A stretch of 64,000 bases of DNA from Lachnospiraceae bacterium (GCA_017527205.1 JAFXQK010000008.1:56138-120137); one strand, 5' to 3'; shown: positions 54,352-62,678, numbered from the stretch's first letter. Translations and numbers: made by a program. Notes: a model not told the origin generated them from the letters alone.

Positions 54352-54897
54352 ATGAAGCTTCAAAACACCATTTTTCTCGCACTTTGTTGTACACTGGGTC
54401 TTTTTACGAAAAAACTGATTGGTCCGTTTTCCAACGTGATCACGGATGCACTTCATATTCCGGGAGGCATTTCCACGGCATTTTCCCTGATGTTTTTGGT
54501 GGTCGCTGCAGGCATCACTGGGCAAAAATGGAGTGCCACCTTGATGGGTGCCGTGCAAAGCGTTTTGGCCCTGGCTTTTGGAATGGTAGGCAGCATGGGG
54601 ATTTTAGCACCTATAGGATATATTTTGCCGGGAGTCGCGATTGACCTGATGGTGACCTTGCGAAGAGGCAGGAAGGGAGAACGGACGGTTCGATTGTTTT
54701 TTGCGAACGTGCTGGCATCCATGATTGCAGCGCTGAGCGCGGATCTGTTGGTCTTTCATTTACCGGGGCTGGCGCTGGCCGTATATTTAAGCGTTGCCGC
54801 GACCAGCGGAGGAATCAGTGGATACCTGGCCGGGATATTGTACGGAAGACTGCGTGCAACCAATCTTTTTCAAGACAACAAGGAGATGGAGGAATAA
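54352..54897 (+). CDS. Membrane protein, ECF-transporter-S-component-like
   Basis: From ATG 54352 (GGGAGG upstream) the protein of 181 residues has about five or six membrane segments. KKLIGPFSNVITDALHIPGG near the start and GYILPGVAIDLMVTL resemble small S components of energy-coupling-factor transporters. Its place between the formate dehydrogenase and mobA genes suggests uptake of a cofactor or metal needed by the enzyme; this is inference. No EcfA/EcfT genes are adjacent. Confidence 0.5.
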   Translation: MKLQNTIFLALCCTLGLFTKKLIGPFSNVITDALHIPGGISTAFSLMFLVVAAGITGQKWSATLMGAVQSVLALAFGMVGSMGILAPIGYILPGVAIDLMVTLRRGRKGERTVRLFFANVLASMIAALSADLLVFHLPGLALAVYLSVAATSGGISGYLAGILYGRLRATNLFQDNKEMEE

Positions 54898-54901
54898 TCA
54901 A

Positions 54902-55333
54902 ATGAAACACAAAAAGATACTGCTGGCGGCAATTCTGATACTGGGATTGCTGACAATGCTGCTCGCCGTTTTCTATCTAAATAAGAGAGAGAAGACGGAG
55001 GCCGGTGAGGTTTTGATGGTTCAAGACGGTAAAAGCCGCAAGCTCCGGCTGGATCAGTTGGAGCTCTCCGCGTTCTCCGGGACGATTTTCAATAGAAAGG
55101 GCGAAGAAAAAACCGTGAGCGGAGAGGGCGTGCGCCTTTCGGATGTCACGGGGACTTCCGGCTTCTCCGAAGTGATCCTGACGTCGGATGATGCCTATAG
55201 CGCTGTGGTGAAGGTCGAGGAGGTCGACCAGGCATGGCTATGGATTGAGAATGGTGAAGCACGGCTTCTTGTCTTTAGCGATCAGAATGCGCGGCGCGAC
55301 GTGAAGCATGTGGTGAGGATAGAAGTAAAATGA
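54902..55333 (+). CDS. Membrane-anchored small domain related to molybdopterin-oxidoreductase fold
   Basis: A product of 143 residues from ATG 54902 behind GGAGGAATAATCAA. An N-terminal membrane anchor (about 6-24) is followed by an outer domain: VSGEGVRLSDVTG, VILTSDDAYSAVVKVEEV and LLVFSDQNARRDVKHVVRIEV. The pattern SGxxLxDV...DGY matches the short molybdopterin-binding-like domains often found in such operons, without the cofactor-ligating Cys. Its stop overlaps mobA by 4 nt. Confidence 0.6.
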   Translation: MKHKKILLAAILILGLLTMLLAVFYLNKREKTEAGEVLMVQDGKSRKLRLDQLELSAFSGTIFNRKGEEKTVSGEGVRLSDVTGTSGFSEVILTSDDAYSAVVKVEEVDQAWLWIENGEARLLVFSDQNARRDVKHVVRIEVK

Positions 55334-55905
55334 AGGAATATTCAGCAATCATACTTGCAGGAGGAAAGAGCAGCCGCATGGGAAGTGACAAGGCGGATCT
55401 GCTTATTGATGGAAAAAGCTTTGTCAGGATCCTGACGGACAAGCTTAGTCAGCTGGGAATACGCGACGTCATGCTTTCAGGGTATCAGGGTGAGGTGAGC
55501 GGCGCAAGGAACGTTGCAGACTTATTTCCCGGGAAAGGCCCCATGTCCGGCATTCATGCCGGGCTTTGCGCGGCCAGGCAGGAGCATGTTTTGGTGTTGG
55601 CAGTGGATACGCCCTTGATTCCGGAAGCTTTTTTGGAGCGATTGTTGGCGTGTCACGACCATGGGATCACCGTGGCAACCTGCAATGGGAGGGTTCAGCC
55701 ACTGGTGGCCGTCATAGACAGGCGACTGTCCGGGGAATGCGAAAGGTTACTAGCGGAGGAAAGGCATTCCATGATGTCACTATATGACAAAGTGGGGTAT
55801 CAAACGGTTCCTTTTTCAGGTGAAGAGCTTTTAATACGCGGCTGCAATACACCAGAGGAGTATGAGGCCATGGAGGCATTGGAGCGGACACTGGTATGCA
55901 ATTAG
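55330..55905 (+). CDS. mobA: Molybdenum cofactor guanylyltransferase
   Basis: The 191-residue protein begins with the nucleotidyltransferase signature IILAGGKSSRMGSDKADL (residues 7-24; GG, RMG and K motifs). It continues with GPMSGIHAGL (about 78-87) and VLAVDTPLIP with the metal Asp (about 98-107). MobA joins GMP to molybdopterin to make MGD, the cofactor of the upstream formate dehydrogenase. The ATGA overlap with the previous gene shows coupling. It is the last gene of the operon. Confidence 0.93.
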   Translation: MKEYSAIILAGGKSSRMGSDKADLLIDGKSFVRILTDKLSQLGIRDVMLSGYQGEVSGARNVADLFPGKGPMSGIHAGLCAARQEHVLVLAVDTPLIPEAFLERLLACHDHGITVATCNGRVQPLVAVIDRRLSGECERLLAEERHSMMSLYDKVGYQTVPFSGEELLIRGCNTPEEYEAMEALERTLVCN

Positions 55906-55941
55906 GCGGTTAATTGGACATGGTATGTTGGAGGGGATGTT

Positions 55942-56460
55942 TTGAAGAAAAACAGAAAAATCATTTTATGTATTTCACTGTTTTGCATATTCATATTACT
56001 TGTGACATACTCCTGCTGGTTCTTTTTTTATCCCTACCGCGTTCTTGGACTTGAAAACGACGTCAGATACTATTCGAATCATGTTGCAAGTAACCTGACG
56101 GGAATTGAAGAGGAGAGTATGTCCGTTTTGGATCTGTTCGTGGATATCGTTGTGAATGGAGAGCAGTATCGTGGCATTATGCCAGGGCATGGTAAGACAA
56201 AATATGAGAGTCCGCTTGCATCCAGATATTCAGAAAAAAAGAAAAAAGCATTGAAGAACGTAAACGTTGGCAAAGAGAATCAATTCGTTTTTGTCAGAAA
56301 AGATATCGGCAAAAAGTTGGGGATTGTAGAAGAGAGCAACTGGCAATTGCTAAAAGGGTTGGAGGTATACCAATTTACGGAATCTCCAGACGGCGACATA
56401 TGCATCCTTAAAATGAAAGATGGTTACGGCTACGCGTTTTTTGCGCGGATGTCACAATAA
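55942..56460 (+). CDS. Membrane-anchored protein of unknown function
   Basis: A 172-residue protein with one N-terminal membrane segment (about 7-28) and an outer domain with YYSNHVASNLTGIEEESMSV, KNVNVGKENQFVFVRKDIGK and a final GDICILKMKDGYGYAFFARM. The general plan (short tail, one anchor, small outer domain) is like that of the protein at 43500-43904, without clear sequence similarity. The start is TTG behind GGAGGGGATGTT. No family recognised. Confidence 0.6.
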   Translation: MKKNRKIILCISLFCIFILLVTYSCWFFFYPYRVLGLENDVRYYSNHVASNLTGIEEESMSVLDLFVDIVVNGEQYRGIMPGHGKTKYESPLASRYSEKKKKALKNVNVGKENQFVFVRKDIGKKLGIVEESNWQLLKGLEVYQFTESPDGDICILKMKDGYGYAFFARMSQ

Positions 56461-56547
56461 AGAACTCGTAAACTTAAGGATTCGCAGGAAAAACGAATTG
56501 TTGATCAATTAAAACCGGAATAAATGAGAAAAGTTAGAACAAGGACG

Positions 56548-56587
56548 AAAAATGCGGGTATCGAGAACCTCGAAACCCGCATTTTTA
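56548..56587 (-). terminator. Terminator behind tRNA-like element B
   Basis: AAATGCGGGT and ACCCGCATTT form a 10-bp perfect inner stem with T runs on both strands. It lies directly beyond the 3' end of element B and can also stop plus-strand readthrough. Confidence 0.85.
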
Positions 56588-56593
56588 TTGAAT

Positions 56594-56688
56594 CGGCGCG
56601 ACGTGATTCGAACACGCGGTCTCCGCTTCGCTCCGGTCGGCCCAATTCCGACATCCCCCGGACGTCGTGGGCCCTCTGCGTCCCGAAG
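56594..56688 (-). ncRNA. Structured tRNA-like element, copy B
   Basis: On the minus strand: GGGACGCAGAG, a hairpin with GGCCCA/TGGGCC and CGACGT/ATGTCG (one G-U pair) around CCGGGGG, then GAGCGAAGCGGAGACCGCG and a T-arm-like CGTG-TTCGAAT-CACG followed by TCGCGCC, which resembles an acceptor 3' strand. A terminator follows within 10 nt. The first half of a tRNA is absent. Confidence 0.6.
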
Positions 56689-56904
56689 AGATTTTTTAGA
56701 GATTTTTACTGGCTAACGGTAGGCGCGAAACCGCATATTTATTGCTTTCTGTCAAAATACCCACAAGCGAAAAATGGTCAAAAACGCACAATAATTTTCA
56801 ACTTTTAGAAGAATTCTTGGAAACATTTATTTTCGAAAATGCTTGGAAACTGAATTATCAAAAATCATGAATATTGAAATTATGATAAAATATTGTGTTT
56901 CCTA

Positions 56905-56933
56905 TTGCAATTCAAAATGCAACATGGTAGAAT
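56905..56933 (+). promoter_or_regulatory. Autoregulated-looking promoter of the XRE cassette
   Basis: TTGCAA (56905-56910), 17 bp, TAGAAT (56928-56933). The inverted repeat TTGCA-8 bp-TGCAA (56905-56922) covers the -35 box and spacer, where the XRE protein encoded 38 bp downstream could bind. The rest of the gap from 56689 is AT-rich without a gene. Confidence 0.65.
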
Positions 56934-56970
56934 GTTCAGTATAAAGAAATTGAATTGGAGGTTACCATAA

Positions 56971-57318
56971 ATGAAATTTTCGGGACAGAAGTTAAAAGCA
57001 GCTAGAGAGGCTAAACAACTGACACTGAGGGAATTGGCATTAGAATTGCAAAATAAACACAATTATGCGGTCTTGGATGCGAGCACTTTGGCTCGCTGGG
57101 AGGCCAATCCCAACGCGTGCCCTCGCAGAAAAACTTTGCTATTGGTAGCAGAATACTTAGAGGTTGACATTGAGGAGTTATATGTCGATGAGGAACCTGT
57201 TTTGAATGTAGGCATGGATAGCTGTGAAGTTATAAAAATGATCGAACGTATTATTCAGATTCATGCAAATGACAATTGTGATTCTAGACTAAAGCTACTT
57301 GCAGATTTATTGAAATAG
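56971..57318 (+). CDS. XRE family helix-turn-helix protein
   Basis: A 115-residue protein. The helix-turn-helix (KLKAAREAKQLTLRELALEL, then a 9-residue longer loop than usual, DASTLARWEANPNACPRRKT) spans residues 5-58 and continues LLLVAEYLEVDIEELYVDEE. The C-terminal 40 residues are acidic and could hold the partner protein. The ATG follows GGAGGTTACCATAA. It is the first gene of an AT-rich three-gene set and fits an antitoxin or repressor role. Confidence 0.88.
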   Translation: MKFSGQKLKAAREAKQLTLRELALELQNKHNYAVLDASTLARWEANPNACPRRKTLLLVAEYLEVDIEELYVDEEPVLNVGMDSCEVIKMIERIIQIHANDNCDSRLKLLADLLK

Positions 57319-57337
57319 GATAGGGGGATACTAACTA

Positions 57338-58036
57338 ATGGAAAAGAAACTGTTAAAGACATTAAATTTATATAGAGGTTTAGCTGTTGGAGAGAAGGAT
57401 TTGTGCACGGGATCCATGAGAGCCAGTCTGCTGGATGAGTGTTACTCGCGTGTTTTACGTAGTTCGCAGTTATGTTCTTCGCCGTCGCTGGTTTGCTTTT
57501 CGGAAAACCCATCTATTGCGCTGGCTTACGCGAGCATGCCTGGGTATAACGGGAATATTGGTATTGTATCTGTCAACATCTATTCTGACGGAACGTGCAG
57601 TCTTTGCCGAAATACTGATGTTATGGCTCAAAGATTGTGGACTACCGAGGACTGGATTTATGTAGCACAGAAATCTAATTCCCTTTTAGCCCAAAACTTA
57701 AACCTCCAGAATGCTATCATACCATTATCAACGATATTGCAATCTGGTGGACAATGTACCGCACGTGGATATGCTTCAAAATCAAAGATATGGGTGGTTA
57801 GCACTTGGGGTCACTCAATCTCCTATGACCAAATCATGACCAAGGAAGAAGTGCAAAAAAGCCTTTCCGTTCGCGCGTACTATCCTTCATTTAGAAACAT
57901 AAATTATTCGCTTGATAAAAGGCTGATAGATAGTCTAAAAGGGCATTTTAATAAGATGATTAACAATAAGAAGAATTGGGTGAGATGCACACTAGAGATT
58001 TTGGACGAGATAGAAAAGAACTACTGCACGGCGTAA
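57338..58036 (+). CDS. ADP-ribosyltransferase-like protein, possible toxin or effector
   Basis: I cannot assign a named family. The 232-residue protein has NLYRGLAVGE (residues 10-19), SLVCFSENPSIALAYASMPG (about 48-67) and NGNIGIVSVNIY (about 70-81). This order, an early Arg in a YRG strand and then a Ser in an FS(E/T)xPxxA helix start, is that of RSE-type ADP-ribosyltransferase folds. A catalytic Glu cannot be picked out with confidence. It starts 20 bp behind the XRE gene and 13 bp ahead of the YbjN-like gene, so all three share a transcript. Confidence 0.5.
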   Translation: MEKKLLKTLNLYRGLAVGEKDLCTGSMRASLLDECYSRVLRSSQLCSSPSLVCFSENPSIALAYASMPGYNGNIGIVSVNIYSDGTCSLCRNTDVMAQRLWTTEDWIYVAQKSNSLLAQNLNLQNAIIPLSTILQSGGQCTARGYASKSKIWVVSTWGHSISYDQIMTKEEVQKSLSVRAYYPSFRNINYSLDKRLIDSLKGHFNKMINNKKNWVRCTLEILDEIEKNYCTA

Positions 58037-58049
58037 AAGGAGAAGCCAC

Positions 58050-58592
58050 ATGGACAGAAAAGAGACTATGCAGAGATGGCATGCGTATCTTAATAAAAAC
58101 AAAATATATTATGTGGATTATTTGACCGATCAAAAGCACTCGTTGACAATGAGATTTGAAGGTTTTGATAATGCTCCTAATCAAGTGATTGAATGTAGCA
58201 TTCGAGTTTTTGAAGGGTATTCGATTGCCGACTGTTTTTTTGATGAGATTGCGTCGCAATGGGTCAGAAACCATCCCAGTGCGATGCCACAATTGCTACT
58301 TTTAATAAATCATCTGAACGAATTTTGCTTTCCAATGCCCAATGGAGGATTGCATGGATCGATGTTTTTTGTCCCACGGTTTTATGTTTCAGAGAATGGT
58401 GATATCGCTGTGACAGCGCTTTTCGATACAAATACAATAGGGTTACGTGACATACAGGAAACCGTTACAAGAATATTGCCTTCAATGATGAACGGCCTGT
58501 CAAAAGCTTTCTTTGCCGTTGTATTGCGGGCGAAGGTAGCACAAGAGCTTTATGCAACGGTAGATGATTTGTGTTTTGAGATTAGCGATTGA
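58050..58592 (+). CDS. YbjN-like/secretion-chaperone-fold protein
   Basis: A 180-residue protein with the alternating alpha/beta pattern of YbjN and type III secretion chaperone-like proteins: LTMRFEGFDNAPNQVIECSI, LLLLINHLNEFCFPMPNGG, RFYVSENGDIAVTALFDTN and a C-terminal helix VTRILPSMMNGLSKAFFAV. Such folds bind partner proteins, so it may be an inhibitor or chaperone of the ART-like protein upstream; that is inference. The ATG follows AAAAGGAGAAGCCAC. Confidence 0.65.
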   Translation: MDRKETMQRWHAYLNKNKIYYVDYLTDQKHSLTMRFEGFDNAPNQVIECSIRVFEGYSIADCFFDEIASQWVRNHPSAMPQLLLLINHLNEFCFPMPNGGLHGSMFFVPRFYVSENGDIAVTALFDTNTIGLRDIQETVTRILPSMMNGLSKAFFAVVLRAKVAQELYATVDDLCFEISD

Positions 58593-58737
58593 CCTATCAT
58601 GTCCCCTTTTTGACCTCTATGGTGCCCTTGCAAAGCGTTTTTCGATGTGATATTGTTATAATGCGAAAAGAAATGAGACGGGCGAAACAAAGCGAATCGC
58701 CAATCTTGTTTCTTTTCTTTTTTGCACTTTTTTGAAT

Positions 58738-58785
58738 AAGAAGACACCTGGCCACACCCCTCGCGGCAAGGTGTTCTTTTTCCTA
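58738..58785 (+). terminator. Terminator-like hairpin behind the cassette
   Basis: AAGACACCTGGC and GCAAGGTGTTCTT form an imperfect stem followed by TTTTT. The gap 58593-58897 otherwise shows only a short hydrophobic frame (58661-58735) that I do not support as a gene. Confidence 0.6.
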
Positions 58786-58897
58786 GAAATTAGGACGAAG
58801 AAAAATAAATTGGAAAGGACGGAGGCGAGGGCGTATCCGCTCGTGCCGTTTCTGTTTGCGGGCATGATTGCGAGTTTAGCTTTCACCTGTTAATCGG

Positions 58898-59071
58898 TCA
58901 GGTATCCTTACGGAGTATGGCAAGATATTTGGTGTAGGAATATATCTTTGCCTTGCCTGATTTCGAGGTTTGAGAAAGAATTTCTTTTTTGCAGAAGACG
59001 TCCACATGCTTGGCGGTCGTGTTGTACGAAAAACCCAGCGCGTCAGATGTCTTTTTTAGGAAAGACCTACT
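58898..59071 (-). pseudogene. C-terminal fragment of a Fic-family-like protein (winged helix end)
   Basis: The minus-strand frame reads LKKTSDALGFSYNTTAKHVD, VFCKKEILSQTSKSGKAKIY and SYTKYLAILRK before the stop. This is the helix-turn-helix tail typical of Fic proteins (usual ending YVYEEYLDIL). The Fic core HPFxxGNGR is absent, and upstream sequence is in stop. On the plus strand 59056-59208 lies another unrecognised open stretch ending at TGA. Confidence 0.55.
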
Positions 59072-59211
59072 ATCACGCAGGTGAACTTAGGGAGTGCAAT
59101 CTTTGGTCAGAGGAACAGCAAAAGTGCGTCCATTATGTGATCAGCCGCAGTGGAAAGCGTATCCATCAGGACGTACAGGGCGATGCTGGACAATCCATGG
59201 AATTGTGAAAA

Positions 59212-59248
59212 ACAATGGCGAGTCCTAAATAGGCTCGCCATTTTTGTG
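59212..59248. terminator. Bidirectional terminator
   Basis: AATGGCGAG and CTCGCCATT with an inner TCCTAAATAGG form the hairpin, followed by TTTTTG. Confidence 0.85.
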
Positions 59249-59264
59249 CTCAAAAAACGATTTC

Positions 59265-59326
59265 TTTAGGTTATCTTTAGGTTGGATTTAAGTTATCTGA
59301 AACTGCGAGGATTACACTCATATCAT
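59265..59326 (+). promoter_or_regulatory. OmpR-type response-regulator box and promoter
   Basis: Three head-to-tail 11-bp units start at 59265 (TTTAGGTTATC), 59276 (TTTAGGTTGGA) and 59287 (TTTAAGTTATC). Eleven-bp direct repeats are the binding mode of OmpR/PhoB-family regulators. A -10-like TATCAT lies at 59321-59326 with no good -35, as in activator-dependent promoters. Confidence 0.65.
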
Positions 59327-59401
59327 AGAAACGAGGAAGCGCAAAGCTTCAAAGAATAAAAAGACCCGTAAGGGAAGAAAGATATGAGTCGGAGGTATGT
59401 T

Positions 59402-60010
59402 ATGATGGAACTTTTTGTGAGCAAGGTTGTAAGCAGCGTGGTGGAAATTTTGTTGTTCAGTGCAATTCCTTTTATTTGGTGGCTGATTACTGCAAGGAAA
59501 AAGCAGGGCTTCGGTAAGTGGATTGGTCTGAAAAAACCTGCGGGCGGCATGAAAATCGTTGTAATGACCATTGTCGTTATTGTGGCTTTTCTTCTTCTGG
59601 GTGCTTATTCTTTATGGATCGTGAAAGGAATTGAAACGGCTACGTCAGATTTTTCCGGGCTTGGATTTGCGGCAATCCCTGCAATCCTTGTTTATGCGGC
59701 ATTTAACACGGCTTTGCCGGAAGAAATTCTGTTCAGAGGATTTTTATTAAAGAGAATGCAAAATAAGCTTAGGTTTCCGGTTGCCAATGGTATTCAGGCA
59801 CTCCTGTTCGGATTGCTTCATGCAGTGATGTTTTTTAACCTTGTAGGCGCTGTTAAGGCAGTGATCATTCTGGCATTTACTACCGTAATTGCATGGTTCA
59901 TGGGATATGTCAATGAGAAGAATGCAGACGGCTCCATCCTTCCGAGCTGGATCATTCATATGATCGCTAACATTTTTTCAGGTGTATGCGCAGCTTTCCT
60001 GATCTTCTAA
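59402..60010 (+). CDS. CPBP family intramembrane glutamic endopeptidase
   Basis: From ATG 59402 (GGAGGTATGTT upstream) the chain of 202 residues has about six membrane segments. All motifs are present: LPEEILFRGFLLKRM (EExxxR), ALLFGLLHAVMF (FxxxH) and WIIHMIANIFSG (HxxxN). It is the third CPBP-type gene in the window and the only one under the OmpR-type box. It may act in immunity to, or processing of, a peptide that the two-component system detects (inference). A possible earlier start lies at 59384. Confidence 0.9.
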   Translation: MMELFVSKVVSSVVEILLFSAIPFIWWLITARKKQGFGKWIGLKKPAGGMKIVVMTIVVIVAFLLLGAYSLWIVKGIETATSDFSGLGFAAIPAILVYAAFNTALPEEILFRGFLLKRMQNKLRFPVANGIQALLFGLLHAVMFFNLVGAVKAVIILAFTTVIAWFMGYVNEKNADGSILPSWIIHMIANIFSGVCAAFLIF

Positions 60011-60040
60011 AGAAAAATGAACGTAAGGAGGAGCGATATC

Positions 60041-60188
60041 ATGGAAGAAATGATCAGGTTGGAGAATGTATTGTGATTTTCGAGGAATTGCGCTAGAATA
60101 TATCATGGCGATACAAAACGGAGATGCGCTTTTGTCTGATGATTTTGAACGGCCTTTGGCAGAAGTGCTTGCAGATTACGTGAGGTAA
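60041..60188 (+). pseudogene. Remnant of an ABC ATPase gene
   Basis: A strong site AAGGAGGAGCGATATC precedes ATG and MEEMIRLENVL, the usual first strand of an ABC ATPase, then stop. A second open piece, from GAATATATCATGG to TAA at 60188, reads EYIMAIQNGDALLSDDFERP and may be the end of a deleted gene. The deletion has removed a transporter that probably stood between the CPBP and regulator genes. Confidence 0.45.
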
Positions 60189-60192
60189 ATAC

Positions 60193-60879
60193 ATGGAATA
60201 TGTTGTGTTGGGCGCAGATGACGAAATGGAAATTTTGGATTCCCTTGAGCTGTTTTTGAACAAAGAGGGGATCCGGCTGATCAAGGCTGATAACGGAATG
60301 GCAGCCGTAGATCTGTTTAAAACGGAGAAACCGCACATGGTACTTCTGGATGTCATGATGCCTGGACTGGATGGTTTTAGCGTACTGCGGAAGATACGGG
60401 AAACCAGTCACGTCCCTGCAATCATGATCACGGCAAGGAGCGAGGATTATGACAAGATCCTGGGATTAGAGCTTGGGGCGGATGATTACATAACAAAGCC
60501 TTTTAATCCCATGGAGGTTGTAGCCAGAATAAAGGCGCAGCTTCGACGGAATTATGATTATCAGGAAGAACGGGGAAGAACCTACCGGGCATTTGGCATT
60601 GAGCTTGATCTATCGGCAAGATCCGTCACCGGAAATGGTGAACCCATTGAACTCACGGGGACGGAGTATCGGATTTTGGAGCTTTTGATGACGCATCCCG
60701 GAAGGATATTTACGAAGCAACAGATCTTTGAGTATGCGTGGGAGAATGATTACATAGCGGATGACAGCACCATAATGGTACATATCAGTAACCTTAGAAA
60801 TAAGCTCCAAAACGTGGCCGGGGGCGCAACGGTCATCAAAACGGTCAAAGGGCTGGGATATCGTTTTGAGAAGGAATAG
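60193..60879 (+). CDS. OmpR/PhoB family response regulator
   Basis: The 228-residue protein has a receiver domain (GADDEMEIL acidic pair, LLDVMMPGLDG with the phosphorylated Asp near residue 54, MITAR, and TKPF with the Lys near 103). The winged-helix output domain (ELTGTEYRILELLMTHPGRI, KTVKGLGYRFEK) completes it. It probably binds the triple 11-bp repeat upstream of the CPBP gene. GTGAGG lies 8 nt before the ATG. The kinase gene starts 6 nt downstream. Confidence 0.95.
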   Translation: MEYVVLGADDEMEILDSLELFLNKEGIRLIKADNGMAAVDLFKTEKPHMVLLDVMMPGLDGFSVLRKIRETSHVPAIMITARSEDYDKILGLELGADDYITKPFNPMEVVARIKAQLRRNYDYQEERGRTYRAFGIELDLSARSVTGNGEPIELTGTEYRILELLMTHPGRIFTKQQIFEYAWENDYIADDSTIMVHISNLRNKLQNVAGGATVIKTVKGLGYRFEKE

Positions 60880-60885
60880 AAAGTG

Positions 60886-62301
60886 ATGAAAGAGAGAAAA
60901 AAACGAAAAAAGAGCATCTTTTCCAGACTGGTAAAGAGCTACGTGCTTTTCCTTACGCTGTCTGTCGTGCTTTATCTTGGCGTGGTCGTTTTATTTTTGA
61001 CGCTTGTGGGCAATGGGAACGCAAGAAATATATATCCGAAGGCGATCGTGGAGAAGGATGGAAGTATAAAGAATCTGGAAGCCTTAAAAAACGTTGGAGG
61101 CTGGATTGAGGAGTTAAATGAAGACGGTACCGTGATCAAGGTTTATGGGGAACGTAAGCAGGAGAGAAATCAGTATTCCTTGAAAGAACTTGCAAAGTTC
61201 CTCGAGTTGGGGATGATGGATTATGATCAGTATGGTGTGACGTTTCGAACCTACGACTCGGGTGAACAGAAAGAGTACGTGGCCTGCGTGCGGTGTGTCG
61301 GGGAACCGCAGAGGATTTTTTTAGTCATTTATCCGGTTGAGATTCCTACGTATCAATTTACGATAGACGTGGACAAGGCCGGTGGAAGCTGGATCTTTTT
61401 TGCTTTGCTTGCGCTATTTTTCATTGAGGTGCTTGCGATCAGTTTTTATCTAAAAAGACATATTGAGAAACCGCTTCGTCACCTTACGGAAGGCATGGAT
61501 GAGGTGAGTAAGGGTGAGCGGGACATAGTCTTGGATGACAACGTGGACAAGGAATTTGCAGAAATCTGTGACAAGTTTAACCGAATGGCGAAGAAATTAA
61601 AGGAGAGCGAAGACGAGAAACGAAGGATGGAACAGCGCAGGAACCAGATGCTGTTAGAATTGGCTCATGACATAAAAAATCCCGTGGCTTCCATCAAGAG
61701 TAGCATAGGTGCGTTGAAGGAGGGCTTGGTTGCACAGGAAAAGATTTCCGATTATTATGGCACAATTGACGCGAAGGTTGAGCGGATCAAAGCATTGACG
61801 GAGGACATGAGTACAAGCCTAAAGCTCGAAAGCGACAGCTATCAGCTGAATCTGGAGGAGCGCGACGTTTGCGAAACCGTACGGAGGATTTGCGCTGAGT
61901 TTTACGAGGAGATCACGGTGACTGGGAAGGAATTTGAGATAGAGATTCCGGAGGAGCCATGCATGGAGAGAATTGATGAAAAACTCTTCGGGAGGGTGAT
62001 CGGAAATCTTCTTTCAAATGCAAATAAATACAATGAAACGGGCAAAAACATAGTGTTAAGGCTTATGAGGAAAGAAGGACAAACGCTCATCGAGGTTTTG
62101 GATGACGGGACGGCCATTGACGCGGAGTTTGTCCCCAGAATGTTTGAAGAATTCTCTCGCGGCGATGAAACCCGCAAAACGGATGGAGGAACGGGGCTTG
62201 GCCTGGCTATTGCAAGAAAGATCATGGAAAAACACCATGGGACGCTGAAATATGCCAGAAAGGATGGCATGAACTGCTTTAGCGTGAGCTTTCAGAAATA
62301 A
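60886..62301 (+). CDS. Sensor histidine kinase
   Basis: From ATG 60886 the chain of 471 residues has membrane segments at about 18-42 and 162-185 enclosing an outer domain of about 120 residues. A HAMP domain follows, then the phospho-acceptor box LLELAHDIKNPVASIKS (His near residue 260) and the ATPase domain with NLLSNANKYNE, LDDGTAIDAEF and GGTGLGLAIARKIMEKH. It senses an external signal and phosphorylates the neighbouring regulator. A terminator follows. Confidence 0.95.
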   Translation: MKERKKRKKSIFSRLVKSYVLFLTLSVVLYLGVVVLFLTLVGNGNARNIYPKAIVEKDGSIKNLEALKNVGGWIEELNEDGTVIKVYGERKQERNQYSLKELAKFLELGMMDYDQYGVTFRTYDSGEQKEYVACVRCVGEPQRIFLVIYPVEIPTYQFTIDVDKAGGSWIFFALLALFFIEVLAISFYLKRHIEKPLRHLTEGMDEVSKGERDIVLDDNVDKEFAEICDKFNRMAKKLKESEDEKRRMEQRRNQMLLELAHDIKNPVASIKSSIGALKEGLVAQEKISDYYGTIDAKVERIKALTEDMSTSLKLESDSYQLNLEERDVCETVRRICAEFYEEITVTGKEFEIEIPEEPCMERIDEKLFGRVIGNLLSNANKYNETGKNIVLRLMRKEGQTLIEVLDDGTAIDAEFVPRMFEEFSRGDETRKTDGGTGLGLAIARKIMEKHHGTLKYARKDGMNCFSVSFQK

Positions 62302-62328
62302 TTATATTTTTTGACCTTTAAAAGGGAG

Positions 62329-62363
62329 GATGCCAAGGTGTTTGATCACCTTGGCATTTATTA
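62329..62363 (+). terminator. Terminator of the two-component operon
   Basis: ATGCCAAGGTG and CACCTTGGCAT form an 11-bp perfect stem with a TTTATTAT tail. Confidence 0.88.
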
Positions 62364-62630
62364 TGAAAAAGTTTACTTTTTTAATGGTTTCTTGCTTTCC
62401 ATGATTTTAGTATATAGGGCATTCACAAGGGCAGACCCAACGAGGACGATCTACTTGCGGTGGCTGAATTTGCAAGGCAGTACAAATGAGAGAGGATTTG
62501 CCGCCTTCATCGGTACGCTTTTAAGCGCAGGCGGTGGTAGCAATGCCTTTATGGGAGGCAAGGTGGTGTTCATGTACTTTACCATCCAGTCCAATCTTGC
62601 CATTGTAAAAGTTAGCAGTATGAATAAAAT

Positions 62631-62676
62631 AAAAAAGGAGAGGTTTGGCAACTTTTTGTCAACTTCTCCTTTTAAA
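62631..62676 (-). terminator. Terminator behind tRNA-like element C
   Basis: On the minus strand AAAAGGAGA and TCTCCTTTT form the stem, followed by TTTATT. It starts a few bases past the 3' end of element C. Confidence 0.7.
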
Positions 62677-62678
62677 AT

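Noticed and set aside
56596..56808. Open frames with RRDSNTRSPLRSGRPNSD-like products over elements B and C
   Set aside because: They read across the tRNA-like structured elements on the wrong strand; such spurious products are typical of RNA genes.
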